From: Rhipidocladum racemiflorum
Lineage: Eukaryota; Streptophyta; Magnoliopsida; Poales; Poaceae
Direction: 5' to 3'
Length of the DNA stretch: 64,000 bases
NCBI GenBank assembly: GCA_036346355.1
Contig: CM070572.1
Span: 9,865,001 to 9,929,000, forward strand
The translations under genes and the position numbers were made by a program. The notes below the pieces were generated by a model. It was given only the letters and a program-made list of their open reading frames with translations, made no database searches and was not told where the DNA came from. Below, in pieces: positions 1 to 11,099 of this stretch. Within the stretch, counting starts at the first letter, position 1. Every line of letters begins with the position of its first letter.

Positions 1-1640
1 TTACTGAAAGCCATCAACTAGCTCCAGAACCAAAGACCATGGTAGAGTGCATGAAGCGCTTATATTGAGTCAAATGGAAGGAAGTATTTGAAGCAGAATT
101 GCTCTCACTTAATAAAAAGGAGGTATTTGCTCCAGTAACACCAACTCCTCCTAAAAGTGTTTCCTATGGGAAACAAATGGGTTTTCGTCTAGGAAAAGGA
201 ATGAAAATAATGAAGTGGTGAGATACAAAGCAAGGCTTGTAGCCTAAGGGTTCACACAGACCCAACATCGATTACGATTAGACATACTCTCACATTATGA
301 ATGGAATAACGTTCCCATGTCTAATTCCTTTGGCAGTTAATAGGAAAGTATCAATGCAATTAATGGATATAGTGACCGCATATTTATATGGGTCATTAGA
401 TTCAAATATTTGCATGAAAGCCCCTGAAAGGGTTAAAATTCTGAATCGTAATGCAAATCGTAACATGTATAGTATCATGTTGAAAAAGTCGCTATATGAA
501 TTAAAGAAGTCGAAAAGAATGTGGTACAACCAACTAAGTGAGTTTCTTTTGATGAAAGGATACTCCAATAATGATGATTGCCCATGTGTATTTATAAAGA
601 AATCCCAAAGTGGATTCTGTATCATTTCAGTATATGTTGATGATTTAAATATCATCAGAACCATAAGGGACATAGAAGAGGCAAGTAACCATCTTATGAT
701 GGAGTTTGAGATGAAAGATTTGGGTAAAACCAAATTTGCTTAGGCTTACAGATTGAGCATATTCCTGAAGGAATATTTGTACACCAGTCTGTATATATTT
801 AAAAGATATTGGAGAAATTTAGTATAGATAAATCATATCCAACGAAACACCTATGGTCGTAATATCCCTTGATGTAGATAAAGATCCATTCAAATCTAGG
901 GAAGAGGATGAAGAGATATTGGGACCGGATGTTCCATATCTTAGTACCATCGGAGCACTAATGTATCTTGCAAATTGCACCAAGCCTGACATTGCATTTG
1001 CAGTCAATCTATTGGCTAGATACAACGCATCACCAACAAAAAGGCATTTGACTGGTGTTAAATAAGTCCTCAAGTACCTTAATGGTACAAAATATATTAA
1101 TTTGATATTTCAAAGAAATCTAGATATGACTTTAATTGGATACACAGATGTTGGTTATCTGTCTGATCCCCATAGTGCCAAGTCAAAGACTAGATTTGTT
1201 TTCCTTTATGGTGGTACGACTATTACATAGAAGTCTTGTAAACCAACTTTAGCAGCCAGTTCCACTAATCATTCTGAAATAATTGCTTTATATGAAGCAT
1301 CATGTGAATGTGTATAGCTTCGCGGAGTAATTAACCACACACAAAGGTCATGTGATATTAATCCAATAGAATCTCTTACCATTATCTATGAAGATAATGC
1401 TGAATGTGTTGCTCAGATGCAAATAGGCTATAAAGAGTAATATAACAAAACATATTACTCCTAAGCTATTTTATCCTCACGAACTTCAAAAGAGTGGTGA
1501 GATAAATATCTTGCAAATGAGGTCATATGAAAATCTAGCCAATTTATTTACTAAGTCTTTGTCGACGTCTTTGTTCCAAAAATATGTCCAGGGGATCGGT
1601 ATGAGACGGCTTCGTGAGTTGCAAGGTTCAGCGGGAGTTA
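1..1640 (+). pseudogene. Ty1/copia pol remnant (reverse transcriptase and RNase H), truncated by window edge
   Basis: Broken copia-type polyprotein. The reverse transcriptase part lies at about 190-745 and shows the ITAYLYG-like stretch (VTAYLYGSLDS), a YELKKS block and the YVDDLNI catalytic box near 630-650. The RNase H/connection part lies at about 850-1065, with YLSTIGALMYLAN and TKPDIAFAVNLLARY. Further fragments to about 1600 include SCENLANLFTKSL-like residues. Many stops and frameshifts separate the pieces, for example at 742 and 1063, so it cannot make a working enzyme. The frame order shows plus orientation, and the 5' half (gag, integrase) lies outside the window. The residues resemble the copia element at 23.6-33.2 kb, so both probably belong to related lineages. 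Confidence 0.9.
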
Positions 1641-1869
1641 ACCCTTGAATAAGAATATGTTGAACTCTTTTCCTTTATAAGTTTTACATAAATGGTTTCT
1701 CATAGAAGGTTTTTAATAAGGCAACATTGAATTTGAATTTATGCCATAAAGTTTCTCCTTATATTATTCCCATTGGATTTTAAAGGAGTTTTAAATGGCA
1801 TATACTTATGAGAATGAATTTTTCTTCATATTTTTCCTAGAGGCTTTTTGGAGGAGTTTATCGAAGTAC

Positions 1870-2110
1870 ATGAAGGTTGTGTTATTCATCCAAGGAAGAG
1901 TGTTAAGAAATTCATAATGTAGTTAAGTGGATGAATAGGTGTTTTTTTGGGATATACGTCTTTTGAAATAGATGCCTTTTAGAAGATGTGTCTTTTAGAC
2001 ACATCCTTTCCTTTGTATAAATATGTAAACGTTTGTGCAATAAATTATTCATTATTTATTCTCTATTCTATTTTCGATTTCAATCTTTACTCTACTTTAA
2101 ACAGTTGTGA
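1870..2110 (+). repeat. Probable 3' LTR of the copia remnant
   Basis: Downstream of the RNase H end lies an AT-rich stretch with a TATA-like box (TATAAATATG near 2017), a cytidine-rich patch (ACACATCCTTTCC) and a T/C-rich run, the usual layout of a short copia LTR. It lies where a 3' LTR should be. I could not find a matching 5' LTR, since the element runs off the window, so both boundaries are approximate. Confidence 0.4.
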
Positions 2111-2199
2111 AGGAGTGATCACACCCGCAAACACCTCCACAAACAGAAGCAGGCCAACGATAGATCGGGTCAACATATATCAGTAATCCAACCACTCTT

Positions 2200-2850
2200 A
2201 GAGACGCCATTATTATGGCCTCCTTTTCATGACGTTGATTCACAATGTTGACCTGAGCACTATACAACAGCTTCACCAATCACCAACTCCTGCAACTTTG
2301 TATGGATATAGTACAATGCAAATTATCATTCCTCATCACGTCTTGAATGGCGACGCCATCTCTTCTAGGTCTACCTGGTCAACCTGCTAGCATCCTGGTC
2401 TCTCACAGCGAAGTAACACAGTCAGTTTAGCTTATCGATTACTAACACGTCTCTCAGAATCTCGTTGATTCCAATGTCGAAACGCGATCAGTTTGTCGAA
2501 AATACACTGCGTTTTGGTTGTAGAACTGTGACCCAAAAGGCAAGCTTAAGGCCGCCATCCTTTAGTGGCCGGAAAGGGCTGATTAGTCCAAATCCAACCC
2601 TGCAACAAGATCGTCATGGATCGGTAAGAAAGCAACAAATGAGCAAGTGACAATTGGTGCTGCGAAAAGCTAATGATACTACCTTACTACTATCTTGTAG
2701 TTCTAGCTTAGCTCTAATTTTGTCATAAACTACTCTGGTTCCGAGGAAGACATTGTTATACTCCCGCCATCCAAGTTTATAGGGAATATTGTTAGTGGTA
2801 ATCTTGGCTTGGAGCTAACTGACCCCGAAATTCTAGCCGTCAGCCAAACC
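2200..2850. other. Anonymous intergenic DNA
   Basis: I see no gene, terminal inverted repeat or LTR here. Only short unsupported open frames are present. Confidence 0.4.
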
Positions 2851-2851
2851 A

Positions 2852-3006
2852 GTGAACCGAGTGCTTCGATTGGGAGTGTACTGACTGAATTGGTTTGGTC
2901 CCGTTAGCTAGCGCCAAATTAAAAAACTAGGTGAACCGAGTGCTTTGATTGGGAGTGTACCAACTGAATTGGTTTGGTCCCATCAGCTAGCGCCAAATTA
3001 AAAAAG
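2852..3006. repeat. 79-bp direct tandem duplication
   Basis: Two head-to-tail units start at 2852 and 2931, each beginning GTGAACCGAGTGCTT and ending AGCGCCAAATTAAAAAA. They differ at only a handful of positions. Function unknown. Confidence 0.9.
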
Positions 3007-3169
3007 GGGAGACCGGCACTCAAAAAAGATTAAGGATTGATCTTGAGTTTTGTTGGGCTTTTGCCTGTGTGCCTTGGCCCACTTGGCCCATCCACCCGTC
3101 CGGCTGGTTGGCTTAAGCCAAACGAGCCAGGGTTCCAACAAAGCGAGGAAATGAGAGACAGTGAACGCA

Positions 3170-3560
3170 GGGGAGAGCGGCGGCGGCGGCGGCGGCTGCG
3201 CATTGCGCGGGCGCGTGGGGCGCGAGGATGCCGGATCTCGGCTGGTCTTCTCGGCGGCCGTTGCTTTCCCCTCCTCGATGGCGCTTTCCCCTCATATACC
3301 CAGTTGGTTCCTCTCTAAAATCAATCGATTTTGGTGAGTTTTCTCCACCGTGAACACTGTCTTCTCCGGCGATTCTCTAGTGACTTGCGCACTGGTCCGC
3401 CTTGTGGAGGCCTCATTAGTGTGGAACCCCGAGGTGTTGCTAGAGTTAAGGGTTCGGCTAGGGTTAGGGTTCTCGGTTGCGCAGGTTGGTTCCGGTGGGT
3501 CTGCACCGCTGATGCGCCGGTCTTGCGCCATCCAGTGAGTTGGCTGGCCGGTTGGGTTGC
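3170..3560 (+). other. GC-rich promoter/5'-UTR-like island with CGG repeat and telo-box-like motif
   Basis: This begins with a short CGG microsatellite (about 3178-3196) and continues into C/T-rich leader-like sequence. It carries a CTAGGGTTAGGGTT motif near 3460, similar to the telo-boxes common in plant 5' leaders. Base composition then drops sharply. It reads like the start of a plant transcription unit, but no coding exon can be linked to it. The open frames on both strands are by-products of GC content. Confidence 0.3.
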
Positions 3561-5210
3561 GGTTGGGAGTTGGCTTGTTGTTGCTTCGGTCGTCGACCGT
3601 GTCCTTGGTCCCCTTTGGCCGAAGGGCTATACTTGTGGTTCTGTGCATTCGTTGGTGCATTTTGGGATTCTTGGGGTTGTTCTCAATCCAAGAATCAGCG
3701 GCATTGTATCTTCGAAAATTTCGCTGGTGACTGCGGCTTTGTAGCAGTGATATTGTTTTCTGGGACAGTGTCTTTAACGTACCTTGCCTGTTCTTCTCGC
3801 TGGTTAGAATCCAGCGGCTCAGTAAGTATTTGGTCGTTTCTATATTGTCCAGTTTACTTTGCAATTGATAATCTGTTTGCATTGGGTAAATTGTTGAGGC
3901 TGTGGGTAAATGCTCTGTGAGGATTCGGTATTGAGAGATAGGTTGTGATAGTATAGCAGAAATCTGAATTTAGTTAATTTGCTATTGCATTCTTTTCAAA
4001 TTCATTTACTCTATTATAACTTATTCTGCTTGTTTCAGTTCAATTGTTACATCCTTAGTCTAGGAGCTTCTGTTGTTCAGTGGACTGTTCTGACCCTGTT
4101 CATATTTCTGTTATGGCAGTAGTTGATTAAGTGATTATATGCTTGAATTGGTAATTTGCCTAGTAAGCTAATAGGAGGTAAATTAATTCTGATAAGTTGA
4201 GAATTAAATTCAAAAGTTTCTGCTAGAAGTACTGTCACAGCTAGTCAATGATCTTTAGGCCCTAGTGGCGAGGAAGGCTAACCCTTTGGTTAAGCAACCC
4301 GACATCTGAGAGCAATAATAATAAAAAAAACATCTTGAGATTTATATCTAGTTGTTTATTTGATTATGGCTGAATATATGATTTTATTGAGTAGCATTTA
4401 TGTCTTTGCTTATGGAATACTCAATGTAATCATTGTTTCGAATGCTTTATATGCCATATTATGTCGTTTATGAAAGTTGGATGATGATCAATCATTTGTT
4501 GTTTTGTTCATGCTTTTATATACTTCATATGGCTACCATTGTGTCCTCTTTATTTTCGGAATTAAATTGATGACTATTTTGCTTATAACGCAATTACTTC
4601 AACAAGTTCATCTCTCCCTGGCACACCCATCCGATCCGGGTTTTCTTGGTGCGGAGGTTGGCGAAGATCGTCACCGGTACAGAGACGATCTTGGTGCCCT
4701 CTTCTTCCTTGCCGTCATCACCGAGAGGATCTCGGTGATCCACTACTTCTTCATCAACAATCTACACCGAGCAACCGAGCAAACCCCTAATGGCGTCTTC
4801 TTCCAATTCGGATCAATGATTTTTTAATTTCCGCATTACTCTCATGATCATGAATTAGGCTAGTTAAAGATATTCATGTTTTAGTTCAAGCTTAGATCCT
4901 TATAAATATTTTTCTTGACATATAGATCAAAAATATATTAAAAATAACTAGACTATATCTAATTATTATCTTTAAATACTATATTCAATATATACATATA
5001 GATAAAACAAAGTAAATATAGATATTTAGTAGGAATAAAAAAAATATATACTAACTTGCATTGAAACATGAAATACACTTTATATTTACGGACAAGACTT
5101 TTCAAAGAAATATGCCCTATAAACTAGCAACTCGCAGCTCAGATCACGAGAGACCAACATAAGAGACAGAACACAGGAGCAGGATAATCAGATAGATAAC
5201 TCTTCAAGGA
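3560..5210. other. No recognisable gene; AT-rich DNA with a short GC-rich island at 4610-4800
   Basis: Mostly AT-rich and intron-like. The stretch 4610-4800 is clearly more GC-rich, with an open frame on each strand. I do not recognise either translation. It may be a captured exon or a retroelement scrap. From 4890 to 5130 the sequence resembles the interior of the Stowaway-like element at 47.2-47.45 kb. Confidence 0.3.
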
Positions 5211-5817
5211 ATCATGACGCCACCAGGAGCGGGCTCAATTCAACGCTACAAATATGCTGGCTGCCTGGCCATGTATGATATGATATCGCGAGGAAAGTTG
5301 ATCGATGGATGGAGACATATCACCCGTTATGTCATGACGTGTGCAATTGGGAGTCCTGACCAGGTCGTCGCTACAGATTATGATGAATTTGCGAATACGA
5401 ATGTATTTGTGGGGACACAAGCACATCAAGATTCGAAGCGAGCTAGCTAATATAAGTTCTGATGATTAATCAGCCATGATGGGATCATCCACGACTAGTT
5501 GACCACTACAACAGCAAATAATCAACAAGATCATCAACATCGATAAACCAAAGGAAAATGGGGATTAGAAGCTGCTCTCAACCAACAAATTATTGGCAGA
5601 AATGGATCATTTACTTTTTCCTAATCACAACTTCCGGAATGAGAGCTTATTCAGCCTCAGAAGAGCTGACGGATAACAAGGCACGAAACATACTTCTTCA
5701 GACACAGAAAGACGCAATAAAAATTACAGGCTGTAAATGTGCAGCTAATAAGAGCATGTTTTCGGGCCAGGCACTAGAAAATGCGTAACCAGCAGGAGCG
5801 TTTGAAAAAACTATAAC

Positions 5818-6067
5818 CTAGAGGAAACCTTCAGTGCCTTGGCCAGCACTAGCTTCTCTGTATAATTCCAGCGCCTCCTCCATGACCTTGGCTTGCGATA
5901 AAAGCTGCGCTCTTTTCTTACTTGAAGGATGAGTAGAGAGGTAATTTATCAATTCTGATTCTCCTGAGATCTTTCCCAACTTCGCATAGACCGAAGGGGC
6001 AACGCGTGGATCATAACCAGCAGCACCGAGTAGCAGGATTCCAATGTGATCTGCCTCTATCTCCATC
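5818..6067 (-). CDS. OMA1: OMA1-like metallopeptidase, exon 3 (C-terminal)
   Basis: Last coding exon of the M48 peptidase gene whose exons 1 and 2 lie at 15641-14706 and 14624-14473. The acceptor AG is at 6069-6068 and the stop is a TAG at 5820-5818. The exon starts within a split arginine codon and continues MEIEADHIG, which carries the third zinc ligand region (E-A-D) of M48 enzymes. It then gives the family-typical GYDPRVAP and LSTHPSSKKRAQLL stretches. This last part is usually involved in substrate-side folding in OMA1 relatives. Joining exons 1-3 gives 1338 nt, 445 residues plus stop, with no frame break, so the gene looks intact. The assignment rests on motif recognition and splice phase; RNA evidence was not available. 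Confidence 0.88.
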
Positions 6068-6256
6068 CTACATAGGCGACAACATCAGAAATGCTTCTAA
6101 CAAGCAATACTTGCATAGGTTTGATAATACAATAATAAGGTAGAGAACTGCACAGTACAAAGAGTTAATTCAGGAAACTCTCATGGAGGGGCTACATTTT
6201 ACTTTTATCATATCATAGCAACAAGGATTTGGCCAACCAGCCAGTTCCATCTGAAG

Positions 6257-6422
6257 AACACTAGTGGTTTCTAGTGAAGATGGGCAAAAGCCAGGACTTG
6301 CTCAAGCAGTTCACACTGGGCCTAGAAATACAGCTCCTGAAAAACACTAGTGGCTTCTAGTGAAGATGGGCAAAAGCCAGGACTTGCTCAAGCAGTTCAC
6401 ACTGGGCCTAGAAATACAACTC
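6257..6422. repeat. 86-bp tandem duplication in intron 2
   Basis: Two head-to-tail units start at 6257 and 6343. Both contain AACACTAGTGG, TCTAGTGAAGATGGGCAAA and ACACTGGGCCTAGAAATACA. They are nearly identical, so the duplication is recent. Confidence 0.92.
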
Positions 6423-7067
6423 ACTAGAATTAAAACATCTTATGAAAAACAACGAAGGACAGAGATGAAGAATCTTTCGATATACAGAACATGAATAATT
6501 ATCCATGACTAACAACTGAAGAGAGTACACGTAGTGGAATATTTAGATGGGATGTCAAGCCCGTTGCATATGACGGCATTGCTTAAACGTGTAGCTTTGT
6601 GCAACGTTATGCATGTGTGGTTTTGTGAAACTGATGCTTAAAAGCGTGGTTTTGTGATAGTTTTGTCAAAAGTAGTGTGGTTTTGCGAAAATTACTGTTA
6701 AAGAAAATAGCATCAGCAGGTCCATGTTGGAAAAGGCAGAATGTATATACAGACAGATATTCAATCATGCTCATCGCAAAAAAAAAAGGATATCCAATCA
6801 TGCAACTAGGAATGGAGTAAACTATGATAGCAAAAGTGCGACAGATCAGACTGCCAAGACCGGTCACTATCCATAGTTTGCCCAGTTTCCAGAGATGCCT
6901 TCAGTTTCTTGCCACGCTGTTTAAAGGCAACTCCTGGATACAGAAAGGGAATCACTAAACATACTAATGCTCACATTATGCAACATTTCAGCTGCACTTG
7001 GCAGGAACATGCAATGGCTGCGCTTGGTGGCTAATGGCCTGCAACAGCTGTGCTTGTTAGCAGTGTG

Positions 7068-7280
7068 CAAGTAGGGGTAGGCATTTTCTCATCAAACCGA
7101 ATAAACCACACCGTGCCGAACCGAGTGAACCAAACAACTCAGATTATAGAGTATTTGGTGTTTGATATGGTAAATAATCCCAGCCCATTCGGTCTTTTGT
7201 TTTTGGCTTGGTTCACGTACGTCAAAACAGAATATACCAGAATATCGATTGAACAGCAGGTGTATCTAGTTTAATTACGT
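7068..7280 (+). mobile_element. Possible truncated hAT-type MITE
   Basis: AGGGGTAGGCATTTTCTC near 7073 resembles the TAGGGGTGGGCA ends of plant hAT MITEs. It is followed by the AACCGAAT/CCGAACCGA-rich interior typical of them. No matching right end or target duplication was found. Confidence 0.3.
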
Positions 7281-8386
7281 ACCTGGACCTTAAGTAGTCC
7301 AGGGATAAGGCCCACTGAGGTATCAGCCATTAATCCCTTAAGCCTCATAGGCCAAGTTGCTCAACTCATGGACACCACTGGACAATGGTCCAGGTATGCC
7401 TTCTCATTTGATGATAATGAATGTGCCTTTGCAGTTCGGCTAGCTACACAAGATCAAAGTTTGTGTTGTAGATGGTTCGATATATTGTTTTTCAAGTACA
7501 ATCAGGAGGTGCAATGTTCATTGTTCAAAGTTCATATTTCTTTTTGTACATACATCTATTTCCGTAAATACCAAAATACTGATATCATATACTGAACCAG
7601 AAAAAATCAGCTTATCAGGTTAGGTGGTCTACATATAGATTGGTAAATTTGGCAGGTGACATGTAAAACTGAATTAAAAAAAGGGGATAAACTGAGCCGT
7701 ATGAACCTATTAAGCTAAATGGCACCTCTATGTGCAAGGCAGTCTAGGCCATGGCATACAGCAGTTCAATGGTGAGGTGGTAAACTTTGGGCACAAATTA
7801 AAGTGATGTGGATGGCATAACTTGTAATGACGAGGCTCAACAGGAAAAGCAACACCCATTATCCCATGAAGGTTGAGAGTCGATTTCAAAACACATTTTG
7901 GAGAAGGTTATACAGGGTTTGCAATATGTAACAGATGAACTGTTAAGGTACCCGAACAGACGAAAGTAATTGCCTTTAAAGTTTTCAATAAATTTGCATG
8001 TGTGGAACAAAACAAACTTTGCTTTCAGAATTTACTTCTGCAAAATGCAAATGATTTCCCCATTTTACTCAAGAACGGGAAGTTCAGAAAAAAATATCAT
8101 TTTTATATTGGTCTCCTCTCTCACTGAAGATCTTAATTGGCAACTGCTTCAAAGTGGAAGAAGATAAGCCTGGCATGGGGACTGATGCTACCCTAAGTCA
8201 ACAGGGCAAAACTATTGCCTTAACAAGTAAGAGCCTTGTTCATCTTCACAATAATCAATTTTCACATGTATGATGTAACAAATTTCGTAAGCATAAAACA
8301 TATTAAAAAAATTGATGGAAAGTCCAAAGTGTCATGCACTGTAAATGATATGCCTTTGTAATGGAGCTTTAATGTTGTACAAGAAG

Positions 8387-8955
8387 CGTGCTTATCACGC
8401 CTAGTCGCCGCTTGGGCGTCCCGGCGGCCGGAGGGGGACGCCAAGACCCGGCGCCTCGACTGGAGGGAGTTAGGCGACCGCCTAGACATCCAGTATAGGC
8501 GGAGGGCGACTAGGAGGGAGTCGGGCGCCGAATGTTGATGAGGCCGGATAAAAGCAGACAACATGAGTCACAGGATGAAGTGATGCAGACCTAACCCTAG
8601 CATGTGGAGAGGAGAGGAGAGAAGGGAGCTCCACCGCCACCTTCGTCGCCTCCACCGACCGGCGCCTCTAGCTCCGGTAAGATCCCCAATCCCAATCCGG
8701 TGATCCCCCTCTGCTGTTGTTGCTAATCCCGACTTCCCGAACCACCTCCACCTCCGTCACCGCCGCCGCTGCCGCCCCGTCGCCGCTATTGCGCCGCTGC
8801 TCCCTCTGTTGACGCCGCTCCGCTGCAGCTACTCCCAATCCCCTCTGCTGGTGCTGCTCCCTCTGTAGCTGCATTTTGTTTGGTCGCCTAACTGTCGCCT
8901 AAGCGGGCGCCCCAGAAGCAACTTGTTTCGTCGGGGCACCGTGATAACCATGACA
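8387..8955. other. GC-rich block with gene-leader-like sequence, probably a captured fragment
   Basis: A GC-rich island inside an AT-rich intron. It is framed by TTATCACG-containing sequence at the left (about 8393) and its approximate reverse complement at the right (about 8940). CGCC-rich motifs (CGCCTAGTCGCC, GTCGCCTAAGCGG) occur at both edges. The centre reads like a leader ending in CTCCG|GTAAGAT near 8676, a consensus splice donor. A transposon carrying a captured first exon would explain it, but this is inference. Confidence 0.3.
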
Positions 8956-9030
8956 AGACGGATACCATTCTAGTCAATTTTGGGATTTTGGGAGCAATGC
9001 CATGCCAATCCAGGCTTTTTGTGCACATAC

Positions 9031-9180
9031 TAGGGCTGAAAAAAAAACGGCTTTTGAAACCCATTTAACTAGTGGATAAACGTATCTTGCATGCATGCAT
9101 GTCGCTATGGTTGTCAGTGAGAGAGTTTGACCTGTTCTCCGGTCTACCAAAACCATAAAACCCGGCTATGAACACCCCTA
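9031..9180. mobile_element. hAT-type MITE (150 bp)
   Basis: Left end TAGGGCTGAAA, right end GAACACCCCTA. Flanking 8-mers GCACATAC (9023-9030) and ACACATGC (9181-9188) match at 6 of 8 positions, consistent with an aged 8-bp hAT target duplication. Confidence 0.6.
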
Positions 9181-9218
9181 ACACATGCTATATGCTATTG
9201 GAAGCTTATTGAGTCTAG

Positions 9219-9455
9219 TCTCTACTATATAAAGTGAGAGTTTCTTCCCACGTCACATTAATTGCCCTGCTTAATTGCCCTCCTTAATTGCCCTATGCAA
9301 GAAACGAAGCGTTGCTTTAATTAGCCAGCTTTTGCAAGAAACGAAGCGTTAAAGATAGATGTTTGATCTTATGAAATAGTATTTTTTTTATTTTTTAATC
9401 TTTATTTTTCGTTATCAATTTTGTTTTTCGTAGCAACGCACGGGCATATAACTAG
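9219..9455 (+). mobile_element. Short non-autonomous Helitron, copy 1
   Basis: Begins TCTCTACTATATAA and ends ATATAACTAG followed by T, the TC...CTAG signature of plant Helitrons. The interior (TTAATTGCCCT repeats, GCAAGAAACGAAGCGTT twice, ATTTTTCGTTATCAATTTTG) is shared with the inverted copy at 47653-47886, which confirms a repeat family. The base before the 5' end is G rather than the A expected from A|T insertion. Confidence 0.72.
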
Positions 9456-10043
9456 TAATCTCATATGTAGGAGTAGGGGTGGAATCGTAGAAGTAGCGAG
9501 CCGGCTCGGCTCGGCTTAGCTCAAATCCTTTGTTCGAGCCGAGTTCGGCTCGGCTCGCTGTCTGTTTCTCACTTCGGCTCGAGCTCGATCGAGCCTCGAG
9601 CCGGCTCGTTACGGCTCGTGAGCCAGCCAAATCCGAACGGGGCGCCTCCAACTCTGTCTCCACTTGGCCGACTCCAAGTTCCAACTCTGTCTCCACTCCA
9701 CTCTCCTACTCCCCATCGCGGTCTAGGGTTCAGCCGGCGGCGGCGCCTCCCGACAGGCGGCAGCCCTGGATCTGGCCGGCCCCGTCGCCTAGCCGCCTCC
9801 CCGGCCCCGTCGCTGCGTCTCTCGCCGGCGCCTCCCCGTGAGTTCGTGACCCCATCCTCGGCCTCATCCAGCTCTTCGCCGTCGCCGCCAAAGTACCGTG
9901 GCCGGCCCTCCGGCCCCGTCGCCTAGCCGCCTCACGACCTCCCAGCGCGCCCGGTACCCAGCGCCTCCTCCAGCCGATCGGCTCTTCGCCTTGATGCGGC
10001 CGGCCTCCCTCCACCTCGTGTCCTCGTCGCCGGCCTCCCCCCC

Positions 10044-10181
10044 ATGGAACGACCACAGAAGAAAAAGCGAAGCGCTACCGCTGACTCCGTCTCCATTGGC
10101 TCCACACCTCCAGCAGTACACGACGACGGTTCGACACCTCCAGCAGGTCCAGCGACGGTAGTCACGGCACCAACTGACTCG
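10044..10181 (+). CDS. Putative first coding exon of the hAT transposase
   Basis: ATG at 10044 opens MERPQKKKRS, a nuclear-localisation-like basic cluster, followed by a Ser/Thr/Pro/Ala-rich tail. The frame reaches a consensus donor, CTCG|GTGAGC, at 10181-10182. hAT transposases often have a small 5' exon, but I see no BED zinc-finger cysteines in it, and the splice to the body near 11.1 kb is not proven. It is labelled CDS by position and composition only. Confidence 0.4.
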
Positions 10182-11099
10182 GTGAGCAATGAGTAGTGAT
10201 TAGTGAACTCTCTGAAGTCTGAATGTTGTCTTGTTGAATGTTGTCATGTTGATTGTGAACTGAATGTTGCTGTTGAATGTGATTGTTGAATGTTGCTGTT
10301 GAATGTGAGTTCTTTGTGATGGGGAGTTGCTGTGATGGTGAAAGCATAGAATGGGGGAGTTCTTTGTGATCACTTGTTGGTAGTGGGTACTCTTGTGGAA
10401 TACAATGGATCATTCAAAAGAAACTGAAAAGCAACAGATCAACGAAAGGAGAGTAAAGAAATCACACCACTGGCTTCTCGGCTTTTCTTTTCGTTTTTGC
10501 CTTAGGTACTTGATCGTCATTGTTCTGATCATTTTGATAAGCATGTGATTCAGGAAGCTTGTCACACATTAGTATTAGTTTCAGTTGAATTAGTTATCAG
10601 ATCGTCATGAGTTAGTGATGTAATGCTTTGATATTAGCTGTGGTCACTATGCTTGCACTGTTGGAGTATAATTGAATTGTCATGGATAATACTTAAGGCC
10701 AATTGGTAATGTGCTACAAAGTAAATAAGCACTATAGGCTAATTATTTAAAATTGTGATCATGACTGAGTTTAGTTTATTTATTCAGTAAATTGATAGAA
10801 AGTTGGAATGCAATATCTTGCTTTGACCATATTGCACTCGTTATCATTGTTATCAAATTATATTCCAAACGTTGCTTCTCTTTGATTCAAGTATAAATGA
10901 AATTATATGAATTAAGGATGTTTAGGATGGCAGAAATCTTTTCCATGGCTCTTCGTGCACCCACTTCTATTTTGGGACTAGTGTGTTTCCTCTTCATCAT
11001 TGTTGAAATAATATGAGTTTATCTCTTCCTAACCAATGGAAATTATTGGTCAGACCTAACAAAGGTATAGGTGATCTGCGTGGTTAATCGATAGAGTAT

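Noticed and set aside
3455..3472. Interstitial telomere repeat
   Set aside because: Only about two TAGGGTT-like units; far too short and better read as a telo-box.
3292..3882. 196-codon minus-strand open frame
   Set aside because: Low-complexity Thr/Asn/Arg-rich translation opposite a C/T-rich leader-like region; no known family, no splice support.
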